Assembly: GCA_021234155.1 (NCBI GenBank)
Contig: JAJEKV010000001.1
Location: 28,535,768-28,599,767, forward strand
Source: Isoetes taiwanensis
Taxonomy: Eukaryota > Streptophyta > Lycopodiopsida > Isoetales > Isoetaceae
DNA length: 64,000 nt
Direction: 5' to 3'
The translations under genes were made by a program, and so were the position numbers. The notes under the pieces were generated by a model that was given only the letters and a program-made list of their open reading frames with translations, had not been told where the DNA came from and did not search any database. Shown here in pieces: positions 22,626 through 33,772 of this stretch. How positions within the stretch are numbered: position 1 is the stretch's first letter; every line of letters starts with the position of its first letter.

Positions 22626-25050
22626 TCAGAAGTACCAAATCAAGGATAACACAGCATCCTTTGCATTCCTGAAAGGTGTACTATTTCTCTTGAACATCTC
22701 ACTCGTAAGAATTCTCCTTGTGACTGCCCTAGCACCATCGTGCCCCCCTTTACCACGGCAAGATGCAAAAAAATTCCATGAAATCTTTACTCCATTAGAT
22801 TGGAAAAATCTGCCTAAATAATAGAAGCACCTCGAGGACTTGAACTGCGCTGCACAACCATCAGATCATGATACATGTTTTGAATAAGAAATAGACTTGC
22901 TTGACAAATAATCAGCATGTTTTTGGAGACAATGTTGTACGAATAATGTATCATGCAAGCGATCATCGGACATATAAAAATGAGTTTCTTTCACCAGCTT
23001 GTGGTCACTAATAACAAGATTTGCCTTCTCATCTTTCTTCGCATGCCTGTAGGTAATGTGTGCAAGTAAAGAACACTGGTCATTATGCCAATGCATTGTT
23101 TGAATCTCCTACTGGATTTTGAACATATAGTTCTCCGCAAAGTCAATGACAGAGACAACCGTATCTTCTGGGAATGTTTGCAAGCACTCCTTAAACTGAT
23201 CCGCCTGTCGCCTCGTCGTGTAATTGTAAGGAATGCTTTATGACTGCCTCAATATGTTCCATACACTCATGTAAAGTGTTTTTGTAAGCTATCTTCATCA
23301 CATTCCTGGTTTTCACAATGGGTTTTCCACCAATATCTTTACAAATGTTTCTTTGACCTAGAAAAGTACAATCAATTTAGCAATGATGATAATTCAAACA
23401 AAAATATCAATTCTAAACCAACATCTAAGTGAAGAAACCATTCTATATAAAAAAACATAATAGGTTTTAAGTCCTAGCCTTCTCAAAGTTCTTCCAATCA
23501 CATTTCATTCTCTTGCTCTTTTCTTTGGAGCATCTTGTGAATAATTTTAGACCACAATCATCACACTCCATTCTCAAACCTTTGGAGTTGTACCAATCTA
23601 CTGTCTCCTTTTTAGTACACACCATAGATCTCCACATCTCACTAACACTATTCAAAGTGTGCATTCCGCCTATACAAGTCGGACCTGGACCACATATGCC
23701 ACATTTGCATGCACAGTTTGGACCGTGGATATTTGAAGCTTGCCTTAGCTTGTTGATGGCCTGCCTAACATATTCCATTCGTATATGATATATGGAAAAA
23801 ACATAGGCAATACATAAGGGCGGTTGATTCACACTGTTCCCTTATACTGAAATGTAAATGACAATGTATACAGGCTCCATGGCCTCTCAGGGCCCAAAGA
23901 GAGCTAGATAAATAAATAAATAAATAAATAAATTTCTCTCTCCTTTAGTCTTCTCACAAACTTAGGTTTCAAGGTTTCCAACAACCTCAATCCTATATTT
24001 ATTTCTAGATATTGCCTCTTGAATCTTGTGTAGAACATGACCTGAAATTCAAGCATGCAATGTAAGATAAAAAAAAACTTTATGTTAATCAAACAATCAA
24101 ATACATACATGTGACTCTTCCAGAAAGTGAATTGGATGAAAATTATATGGCTTTGGCATTTTATCACCGTTATTAGATCTCCTCAATGTCATAACCTATC
24201 TTTTATTTAGAGACACTCTAGTTTCAGAAATCCAAAACTCATATACCTTTTCTCGATTTGACTAGCTCAGATAATCTATCGGATCTACTTCTCCTCTTGA
24301 ACATGGACCAGGGTACTCCAAGTTCAGCAATTGCTCATTTGTCCAAGGCAGCATACACAGTCCTCCTCTTCAAGTTCAAAGCCTTTGCAACTGTTGCTTG
24401 ATTGTTGCATTTACTAACAGCCATCAACAAAGTAGATGACCTTGCTTGATAATGTCTTGTGTCCTACCATGTTTTTTACTTTCAAGAGTTCTTTTTCATG
24501 TTGTCAACAACATGCTTGTATACATTTAATTGCTCATTTCTAATGATGTCAAACTCGGGTAACTATCCAGCTGCCCTAGAAATTACCTCCTTCCTATCAT
24601 CAAAATCACAAAGAACGCATACCTTAGCAATGTAATCAATAATTTTTTTGGTCAGGTCTTTTTTCCTGCCTGGTTATCATCTTTTCTTCCTACTTGATTG
24701 AACGTAGTGCCTTGAGCTCAGATTATCTCTTCTTATCATTTTCTTTTTAGTGGATAAAATTTGCCTACAGGCAGTATTAGGCGATATATACAAGCCTTCC
24801 CTTTTAGCACTAGTATAAGGAAACTCATCATTAGGACTGGAGATAATAGTACCTCATTTTCGCTTGAATCAAATAGAATTTGAGTTTGCATACCATTGGA
24901 AATGCTCTGCGTTATAACGAGATTTTGCTCCATGTCCCATTCTAGCATATGATTTTGAATGCCAATTCCCATAGAAGAGGCAAGTTCATCTGGATCTTGT
25001 CCTCCAAAACGAGATGCAAATTCAGCAGCATAACCTGCAAAGAGATCCAT
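22626..25050 (-). pseudogene. Decayed DDE-like transposase-type gene
   Basis: On the minus strand, allowing frameshifts and stops, the pieces line up as one protein. First comes an N-terminal region (from 25050), then a helix-turn-helix-like segment NQATVAKALNLKRRTVYAAL (24403-24343), then HFLEES. A 67-bp GT-AG intron-like gap follows (24108-24042), then FVRRLKER. Next is a Cys-rich cluster with CACKCGICG and CDDCGLKLFTRC (about 23740-23540), then DFAENY (23144-23127) followed by HWHNDQ. SDDRLHD lies near 22970, SDGCAAQFKS at 22866-22839, and a GKGGHDGARA block near 22755-22727. The spaced acidic motifs resemble an uncharacterised DDE-type transposon protein found in diverse eukaryotes. That assignment is from memory of motif order, not a search. 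Stops (for example before SDGC and inside the EIQ block) make it a pseudogene. Confidence 0.6.
24042..24108 (-). other. Intron-like gap in the DDE-like pseudogene
   Basis: On the minus strand it begins GTATGT and ends TTGAATTTCAG. Removing it joins HFLEESH to VMFYTRF in one frame, as expected of a real intron. Confidence 0.5.
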
Positions 25051-25439
25051 CTAACATGCATAATGGCCAAAAAATCCTGAAGCCGAGAAAAATGTGCAAA
25101 CTTTCTATGATTATCCTTTTTTATTTTCAGAATTGAGTTGGAGCCGGTAGAATACGCCAAAAACTGGGAGAATCGGCCCAAGGAAGAGGATCGATGACAT
25201 GACTAACGAACTTCCCAAAATGGGCCGAATTTCAAAAGTAGAAATTTTGACACTCTACGAGAAATCCTTCAGCGTATAATGCGTGATGGATGAAAATTAC
25301 AGTCTAAAAATAAAAAGTACTACCAAAGCTCTATGTGTCACTGACACTGAAAATGGCCCCCACCTATATGCTTTGACCCGATATTAACATGGAATTTCTG
25401 CAGAAGAAATCGGAACCTAGTGCTAGTACATAAGCGCCC

Positions 25440-28400
25440 TCATCAAAGTTGGGTCCATCTTTAAAGTGCAAATCATGTGAATCTTCGAAGGCCAGCTCAC
25501 CTGAATCTTTGAATGTGAAGTCGCATGAATTTTCAAAAGGCAAGTCTATTGAATTGGGCAAAAAACCTATTGTTGATGAAAGTGAGGAGGCTAACAAAGT
25601 GCCTAAAAAGAAAAAATGAAGACTCCGCTTCAGCCTCCACACCAGTAGTCAGAGTCAAGTTCAGGGGACCGACGTGACAGCCCAAGAACACAGAAAATGC
25701 ATTGCAGGTCGTTCCCTACATTGCTCTAACATCCATCCCAGCTTTATATTCTCTACCCGATGAGCTTAAGTTTAACCCATCGATCAGAAATGGCTGGCAG
25801 CGAAAACAACATTGAAACTGGAGCAATACAAAAGGTTTTATTCGATGGGTGTTTCCTGGTTAAATATCTTGGCATATATGACTATGCCACTACTCCCTCC
25901 TACATGACTCACAGGACCAAATCTAATGATCACGTGCATACTTTGTTATGGTCTTTCAGAGAATCCCCACAAGATGTCCTCATGCCATCAGTCTTTATAC
26001 CATTTGATCCAGCAACAACATAGAATAATCCGGTGCAGCTCAAGGGAAAGAAATATATCATCCCTTGGAACCATTCAATCGCGGCAGCCCAAAACCTTTG
26101 TGGAATGATCAGGTCAGATGAACAGAAAGCCAAATTCTCGGAAGTGTATGCAAGGAGGAGGGCAAGGATTTAAAATGGTAACTTGAAAAATGCTGAATAC
26201 CTCAAGATGTCCATCGAGTGCAATAAAATCATTGCCGACACAGTATGCAGGGAGCCTCTCATTGAGAAACTCCAGCAACTCTGATATCAGCATCAGGCAC
26301 TGGCTCACCCGTGCAAGGCAAATCGGATAACTGACTGGTATATTTTGCTTTGTTTTATTCCTCAGAATTGCCATCATGATTTTATCGAGCTTTTATTTAT
26401 TCTAATTTGTTTTGTTTTTCTCATTAGAATTGCTGAGGCGATCTTGCTGATAGGTTTTTCTTTTTAAGAATTCACTTAGGTCGCAACGACCACACTGAAA
26501 GTCAAGGAATTGAAAGACGAAAAGTAATGGATCTTTATGCCTGAAGCGATGTAGTCTAAGTTCATGACTGCGTTGAACAAGTGGATGAAGAAGGAATTAA
26601 GCGATGATCAAGACAATGTCTCAGGCAAGCCGACGAAGGATTTCGTCAGCAAGAGCATTCTTCGGATGAGGAGCATGTCAAATGCTGAGATGGATTGCCT
26701 GATGGATGAGATACTTGCAGGCAAATATTTCTTTAAAACCAGTGCAAAATACATAGGTCGTTTCGAGTATTAGCAACAGGCATCGGACTTGAGGAAGCTG
26801 ACTCTGATGGAGAGAGAGGTCCTCCACCATGTGAACTCCAACACAGGAGTCCAGTACCTAAGCTTCCAGGACCTGCATGTAGCATATCCAGAATTTATAC
26901 ATGAGCATTTGTTTCAAATTGCAAGCATGGATACCACCTACATTAGACATAGTTACAATAAAGATCATGTCCTGGATACTCATCCTCCAGTCATAATAGT
27001 CTGTGTTAACCACATCATAATGCCAGAGGATGAAAAAGCTCGTAGCCCTAAAAGAAATGTGGTAATGATGTGCACAAAAGAGGTTATTCTGGCTGCCACT
27101 GTTCTTGAGCATGCTCAACTGATCTATTTAGACATGCACGGCCCTAAATCAAATTGGAAAGTGGCTTAGTTCCTCCAGTTATATGGAAGGATCTCTAGAA
27201 TGACGACAGTCATGATGTTCACCTCTTCATATTACTCCTCCCTGGCGAAATGCCCAATTGTCTCCATAGTTTATCACGATCCCGGGGCACATTTATATTG
27301 GAACTTACGAGGAGCCCCGGTTCGAGAATAAAAATCGCATAAAGCAACACCAGTACTTTGCCACCAACATCCTCATTAATAAAAATGAAATCAGAGTCTT
27401 GCCTAAGCAGGCAAGATTGGATCTGCAGTTCTCCCTGTCCAATGATCCAGAGAAGAAGACTGAGATGCCTACTTGGGATCCTACTAGTGGCGAGGAGACT
27501 GATAAGAAAATTACGAAGCACATGAAGATGGTGTTCACAGCCAAAATCAAATATTGTTAGATGGAAATGAATGGCAATTTGATCTTCTGGCCACAAATGA
27601 AACATCTTATGTCTACTACATTGTGGACCAGCTTCTTCCACCAGATGGATGCTTGCTCGAATTCTTTTTATGTGGCACGTTTTCTAGGGTTGCTTTGATC
27701 CAAGAGAAGAAGATCATGGCTTTCGGGTATGATGAGAGAAGAACATAGTTTCTTAAAAGCTTCTTCACGTACGTGGAGAAGCTAGCTAACGGTGCTCCAG
27801 AATCGAAAGCCAAAGAGCAAGATCAAGGCACAAAGGTGGGGGAAGAGGAGGTGGAGCAGGAAGAAACAATTTTCGAGAGGGAAGAAGCCATTGAACAGTC
27901 CCCGATGTGCATATTACAGAGAGCACAATGATACCTGATAACCTGAACGATGTGATAAATAATTTTCAGGATGAAAACTATACTGAGACATTGGTAGGCT
28001 AAAGAGAGGTCATACCTATGCCGCCATATTGGACAGAGTAAGAAGAGGTATTACTAGCTTGGAGAGGGTTGTGGCTGCCACAAAACCTCTGTTTCAAAAG
28101 TTGGATGCTTTGAATGATAGTTGGTGTGTTGATGCCTCTAATGGGTTGTTCATTTGTGCCAGGTAATTCCATGCCAGCAGTTGAAGATGAGTATATGGAT
28201 GCCTCCGATCCTGAGAATGATTTCCTAGGCAATTCTTAAGAATTCAGCAAGATCTGCAATAGGATGCATCACAAGCCACCCATGCACTTTCTTGGTCTGG
28301 TAGACGACAATCAAGACCAGGAAGAAGACTTCAGTGAGGTGTTGAGAGAGAATCAAGAACGCCTAGTAGATTATGCTAATGAAAATGTCATGCAGATTCC

Positions 28401-28480
28401 CTAGAAGACCGGCTACACTAAAATGGATATAGAAGATCATCTGATTTGGGATTAACAACAAACAGATAGGGCAATTAGAA
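25440..28480 (+). pseudogene. Unrecognised decayed multi-exon gene
   Basis: Long stretches of plus-strand sequence read as plausible protein in changing frames: VVPYIALTSIPALYSLPDEL (25.7 kb), KYLGIYDYATTPSYMTHRT (25.87 kb), 26564-27169 (two frames in phase split by TAG), and 27554-27900. An acidic part follows at 28180-28450. A GT-AG gap at 26338-26479 has a pyrimidine-rich 3' side and looks like an intron. Nearly all in-frame stops are TAA or TAG, often next to Gln codons. I do not recognise the family. It may be another mobile-element gene or a host pseudogene. At least three frameshifts exclude function. Confidence 0.45.
25460..25555 (+). repeat. Four 24-bp tandem units
   Basis: Four imperfect 24-bp units each end in GAATC or GAATT. 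They encode on the plus strand an eight-residue Ser/Lys-rich repeat (for example SKGKSIEL) near the start of the unrecognised decayed gene. Confidence 0.7.
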
Positions 28481-29039
28481 AGCGATTACTGATATAGATG
28501 GTAATCCTTCATTTGTTAGAGCATATCCATGAAATTTATGGGAAGAAGCAGTAATAAAAAATAGATAGACCTTAGAGTAACCGCTATTGTAATTTTTTTA
28601 AACTGGATGGATGATAATGGATGTTAACATAAGAAATGTACAGTTTACTGTAATAAAATATTCTTTCGCACTGTACTTATCATCATGGCGATTCTTCTGT
28701 GACCCGACTGTATTTTTGTAATTCTTTTGGGCATAACTTGCTCGCTATATTGTGTATTCACAATAAAAAAGATTGCGACGACGATTGTCTCAACTTGTTA
28801 TTGCATGTTTTGAGGTCTAGATAATACTTTAGTAGAATCTAAAGTCGGGCGTACATTAGGGACGACGACATTGATGTAAGTGAATCATATTATTTTTCCG
28901 AAATTGAGCACCCTCAAGGCTTTCTTGCTTCAGAGGAATGGTGACTGTTTACAAATTACCCTTTCAAACGCAGCTTGCAAGCTATTTGGAGCAAAATAAG
29001 AATGTACGTTTTCTCAAATTAATATATTGGTGCTTAGTA
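28481..29039. other. No feature seen
   Basis: AT-rich sequence with no coding signal or repeat structure recognised by eye. Confidence 0.4.
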
Positions 29040-29895
29040 GTCCAAGTTTTACCACACATGTAACCTGTCTCAGTTCAACCATGTATCGGCTTGTCCAAGT
29101 TTAATATACTTTGTTAAGACTGAGTTAAACCACTTATCCAAGTTCAACCGATATGATGAGGGTCAAGTTAGACCATCAGTCCAAGTTTAACTACCTAAAA
29201 CATGTATGTGTTCAATCTTAATTTGTCCAAGTTTAACACATTGGTGAGGCTGAGTTAAACCACTTGTCCAAGTTCAACACATGATATGGGGGCCGAATTA
29301 AGCTGCTAGTCCAAGTTTAATCACATCGCACCTGCTCCAGTTCAACCTTAATTTGACTTGTCCAAGTTTGACATACTGGGATCGAGACTGAGTTAAACCA
29401 TTTGTCCAAGTTCAATCCATGCTATGGGGGCTGACTTAAACCATTAGTCTAAGTTCAACCGCACATGCAACCTGTCTCCATTCAAGCGTAAATCAGCTTG
29501 TCTAAGTTTAACACATTGGAATCGAGGCCAAGTTAAACCACTTGTCCAAGTTCAACCCATGCTACAGGGGCCGAGTTAAACCATTAGTTCAAGTTTAACC
29601 GCATGGAACCTGTCCAAGGCCAACCTTAATTCCACTTGTCCAAATAAGTTTAACACACTAGGGTCGAGGGTGAGTTAAACTACTTGTCCAAGCGTAAACT
29701 ATGCTATGAGGGCTGAGGTAAGCCAATAGTTCAAGTTTAATCACATAGAACTTGTCTAAGTTCAAGCATCAATTGGCTTGTTTTGTCCAAGACTAACACA
29801 TTAAAGTCGAGGCTGAGTTACCATTTGTTTAAATTTAACATAAAATGGACGTTGAGTCAAATCAGTAGTCCAAGTTTAACCGCATGGCACCTATT
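29040..29895. repeat. Satellite-like tandem array, about 139-bp unit
   Basis: About six diverged units begin GTCCAAGTTTAAC. Each contains ACCTGTC, TCCAAGTTTAACACA, GAGGCTGAGTTAAACCA, TTGTCCAAGTTCAACCCATG and GGGGGCCGAGTTAAACCA. Within a unit the word TCCAAGTTYAAC recurs, so the unit itself grew from a shorter repeat. Copies differ clearly, so the array is old. Confidence 0.85.
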
Positions 29896-29959
29896 TGGGC
29901 TGGTTCCATACTCAGACGTATTTTGAGCAATGGCTATTTGCTTTTCGGACAACAACAAT

Positions 29960-30530
29960 TTTCTTTTTGGGCAACGATTATTTATTATTTAGAAAATATG
30001 TATAGGTCTTGTAGGATTGATTGGATGGGGAGAGAAGATGGTCAGAACAAGGCATCAAAGGATGCTCTGTCAGTTTGTCAGCGAATCAAAGACGTTAGAA
30101 GATATTCCATTCCATTTAAAACACCTTCAACATGATGTGAAGGAAGAATTTGCTATGGACTAGCCCTCCATCCTTTCACAAGTAAGCGATATAGGTTCAT
30201 AGTATTTTACTTTCCAATAAAGCAATCTGATGTGAATATTTCTTATAGAGATCCTAGAGAATAAGGAGTTTGAACATATAATCAAACCTCTCAATCAAGA
30301 TGTAGATAAGCTATCCCAGGAATCCATGCTAGCTGATTTGAAGAGGAGCATGATCAAAGCCAAGGCCATAAAGAAGCTCTTAATTATGGACTTGTGGAGG
30401 GGCAACACCTTGCGCAGATGTTTTGAGCAAATCTATGATGCACGCAAGTTGGAGAAGGTCATTAATTAGGAATGTCTTAGAGGAGTCTTTGCCATACCTG
30501 GTGGAACATGTTGATCACCTATTATAGTTA
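29960..30530 (+). pseudogene. Coding-like remnant after the satellite
   Basis: Two plus-strand stretches read as hydrophilic protein. One runs near 30020-30180 (CQFVSESKTLEDIPFHLKHL and on). The other runs 30245-30470 (for example ADLKRSMIKAKAIKKLLIMD), with an intron-like gap ending TTCTTATAG before it. They may be the 3' exons of the decayed gene at 25.4-28.5 kb, with the satellite inside an intron. No family is recognised. Confidence 0.3.
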
Positions 30531-32188
30531 CAACCCAATTATGTGATTGCAGATTTCACTGTCTGAGAGCATTAAAGTAGAAGGTGCATCCACAATGGTT
30601 CAAATAGATTCAGATTGATTAAGATTCGGACAAAAATGCCTTATTTACGTATACATTCACTGGTTTTTAACATAAGCTCAAAAAACCATCCGTAGCTTTA
30701 GCCTGGTTAAGCCAGTATGAACTAAGCCTTCAAGTTCAACTGTTGTGCCCTAATCTGAGTAGAATATACGGTACCGTCGGATAGAAAATAACACTGCATG
30801 CCGAAAGATTACTTTCTAGTATATTATTTAGGCTAAGTTCATATTTTTCCTGACATTGCTGGGAACCTTGAGTGGTAGCTGAACGAGGAAGCGCTTCGGT
30901 GGTTCGATAGATATAGTTATGTATAGTATATAGATAGATAAAGTTATGTATATATAGATAAAGTTATGTATAGTATATAGTTATCCATGTATTGAAAATT
31001 AGGCACTTTTTCCACAGTAGTCTTATCTCTAAAAGTCACATATTTTATCCAATGATGTTTGGCCACCTATTGTCTTAAAAGTAAATCACTTTTCCACTAT
31101 AAAAATAAAGGTTCGGAATAGGTTTGGATACCAAATGGAGTCTTATTTTATTTCGGGGGATTTCCCCCGCCATAAAATAAGACACCTAGTCTTATTTGAA
31201 TATATAACTAAAAATAAGACGTGTCTTATTTTTTCATGCTTTTCCACTAGTATTTTAGTGGTGTCATATTTTATGACTACCAACACTGGAAAAGTAAGTT
31301 TAAATTTGTGTGTCTCATTTTTAGCCTTAGAGTCAGAAATGGTGTCGTATATTGTATATGTATATTGTATATGACAGCCATATTTTGAGACTAATGTGGA
31401 ATTAGATACTATAGTATTCTGGTCTGCATAATAAACGAAGATACTTTGCCATGATTGGCCCAATCATTATGATTTTCAATACATAATAGATTATGAAATA
31501 CATTATGAGTTTGAGTAAAGACACCTGACATCTCTAAGATCATGGATAACAATGACAAAATAAGACTGACAAAACCCTCGGTTTCAATAAACGTCTGAAC
31601 GCTAAGAAAAGTTGGGCTGCCCATGTTTATGCGAATGGAGCTGCTGATAAAAAAAAACAGTCATTAATCTCACACTTTTACAGAACATATTTCGACAGAA
31701 AGTTTGTAGATATAGGACTTGATTGGCAGCGCAAACTTTTTAAAAGATTCATGCACATAGGGTCGCTCACGGCATGATTCATGAAGACCCTGGCAAATAG
31801 ATCAATATCCATGTTAATGTCCTGCTCTTTCAGCATCGCTGGGCACAAGTTACACAATCCTGTAGCCCGTTTTCAAAACGTTCAATGCACAGCTATTTAG
31901 TACTTTACTTGATGTAGTTATTCATGACCGAAATCTACAATATGTGGCATTCAACAATGTTGTAAGAAAACTGCGCTCTAAGCTTGAAAGTTGGACAATA
32001 AAGTATAAACTACACTAGCATGTCAATAGCGTTACAGTATAGAAAAACAGTGTTTGAGAAACCAATGACGAGATTTATGACTGTTGGAATTTGAAATAGC
32101 AACACTATGGAATTGAAATTAAAGAGAAAAGAAATACATGAAACATGCAGCTATGAACTTTGCATGGCAGTGGGTAGTTCATGCGAGT
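30531..32188. other. No gene seen
   Basis: AT-rich sequence with repeated TAGATAAAGTTATGTATA words near 30905-30990. Otherwise featureless by eye. It includes the 3' side of the lipid-transfer protein gene, where I see no clear AATAAA on the minus strand. Confidence 0.4.
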
Positions 32189-32515
32189 TCAACAGTTAAG
32201 TCCCTTGGGAATGCGTATGCCACATTTGAGAGGAATAGATTTGGCAGCAGAGAAATTGACGCCAACGACACCTTTGAACTGCTGCAAGCAACGGCAAAGA
32301 GAGGGAAGGGGTGAGGCTTTAACAGCAGCACAGCAGGGGCGCGTTGGAGAAGGCGGATTCGCACCTAAAACCGAAGCAATGCAGGGCGTCAATCTGCTCT
32401 GAATTGCAGGGCAAGAAGACTGAGCTTCACCCATCCCCAGCAGCAATAAGCTTATCATCGTCACCGCTAAAAGCACCACCAAAGCAGCCCTTGCCATTTT
32501 GCTCGTTGAAGCCAT
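32189..32515 (-). CDS. Non-specific lipid-transfer-like protein (DIR1/type IV-like)
   Basis: This intact 108-codon frame is the only ordinary host gene supported here. An N-terminal hydrophobic segment (about residues 10-28) ending GEAQ is a signal peptide, so the product is secreted to the apoplast. The mature part has the plant eight-cysteine motif in the order C-X9-C-X15-CC-X11-CRC-X21-C-X9-C, closing with the final Cys right before TGA. In this family the four disulfides fold four helices around a lipid-binding cavity. The X9/X15 spacing and PTRPCC resemble the DIR1-like (type IV or D) class. No GPI tail or intron is seen. A TATA box lies only about 23 nt upstream of the first ATG, so the in-frame ATG at 32497 (context AAAATGGC), giving 102 residues with a cleaner signal peptide, may be the real start. 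Confidence 0.88.
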   Translation of the reverse strand: MASTSKMARAALVVLLAVTMISLLLLGMGEAQSSCPAIQSRLTPCIASVLGANPPSPTRPCCAAVKASPLPSLCRCLQQFKGVVGVNFSAAKSIPLKCGIRIPKGLNC

Positions 32516-32530
32516 CCATGAAGAATGCGC

Positions 32531-32538
32531 AATATATA
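32531..32538 (-). promoter_or_regulatory. Candidate TATA box of the lipid-transfer protein gene
   Basis: Minus-strand TATATATT within GGCTATATATTGCGC. Plant TATA boxes usually sit about 30 nt before transcription start, which would place the start near or just after the first ATG. Confidence 0.5.
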
Positions 32539-32916
32539 GCCACTTGCTTTAATTGCCAACGCCCCGCATTATCATTCTCACCAGAATTGGTAAGCGTCAT
32601 TTGCTCACCAGCCTCCTCCTCAACGTCTCCAAGAGGAATTTAAGTAAATTCGATAATCTTTCGTACCCCATGTTACCTTACTATTCCAACATTCTATCGG
32701 GGATAAGCCGCTAATTAAATACCAAATGCGCACTTTACTTTTGTGGATAAATAAGTTAAAGCCCATCATCAATATCATAATCGGGTCGTATTCTATTCCG
32801 GTGGTGCATTCGACTCAGCCAATAACACGGAATTGCAGTTGAATTCTTCGATTCTGCATCACCGGCTTTAGAGATCAGACAAAAATACTGAGATCATTCA
32901 GCTCCCCGATTATGAT

Positions 32917-33045
32917 ATTGTAGGGGTAACCGATCTGGTCCCCCTTTCTGTTCTTGGCAGGGAATTTCGCTCCCGGCTGCCGCCGGTCGCGAAATTGCCC
33001 TGCCAAGAGCAGAAAGGGGTCCCAAATCGGTTACCCCTATACAAT
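32917..33045. repeat. Long hairpin with GC-rich tip
   Basis: Arms of about 54 bp are near-perfect inverted copies (ATTGTAGGGGTAACCGAT at the left, ATCGGTTACCCCTATACAAT at the right). They surround an 18-base GC-rich tip. This could be a foldback transposon or a hairpin RNA source. No gene is present. Confidence 0.85.
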
Positions 33046-33772
33046 GCGGTTACCTACTAGTAATACAATTGGCAGGTGCTGCTATGGCTCTCGAAAGTGA
33101 CCAAGCAACCAAGAGGATTCGCTTGGGCAAATCTTGCTAATTTGCTTGGATGAATCAAGGGGTCCAGTGAATCATCTACTCTGGGCTAAGGAGGATTTGC
33201 AGGCCCTTAAGTTTGCATACTTGAGGGGGATACGCTTGGGACACTTTCCCTTTCTCTCATTCAAAGTGTAACAAACCTTAACCCTACTCCAATCTTGTGT
33301 AACTTAACCCTATGTTCTTCTCATGTGAGACATGTGATGTATTAAGGTGATTTGGTACATATGGGAAGTGTGATGAGCTATGAAAGCCAAAGCCAAAAGT
33401 TGACTAGTATGGGAAAATGGAGCAAAGTCAAACTTCTCGTTTTGGTCAAACTTACAAAAGTCAAAGTCATAAGATACTAGACATATGATGAATTAGAGGA
33501 AAAGACAATCAAAGTCAAGGTTTGACTAGACCAAGGAAATGTTTCCAAAGTCAACTCACTGGTAAGGTGGTGGAATATGAGGTGGAAATAACATAAAGTG
33601 TGGAAAAACAAGTTGTTGTGGTAAGATTCGACAAAATATTCCCTTATGAGTTGACTAGCCCAGTTAAACTTTGGCCAATTTTGATGATTGTTGTATCAAT
33701 GGAAAGTTATTGATGATTACTATAAGATGGAATATTTTGTAAACGTGGAAATTGCCAAGTGCTGATGAGAAA
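33046..33772. other. No gene seen
   Basis: Repeated TTGAC/GTCAA words (33400-33560) recall a similar stretch at 7300-7500. They may be old LTR sequence, but no boundaries are visible. Confidence 0.35.

Noticed and set aside
25660-28480. Gene using a code in which TAA/TAG mean Gln
   Set aside because: Stops are biased that way, but several frameshifts and one TGA are also present, so ordinary decay is simpler.
33400-33560. W-box cluster (TTGAC) as a defence promoter
   Set aside because: TTGAC/GTCAA words are frequent here, but no gene follows and similar words occur at 7.3-7.5 kb. More likely old repeat sequence.
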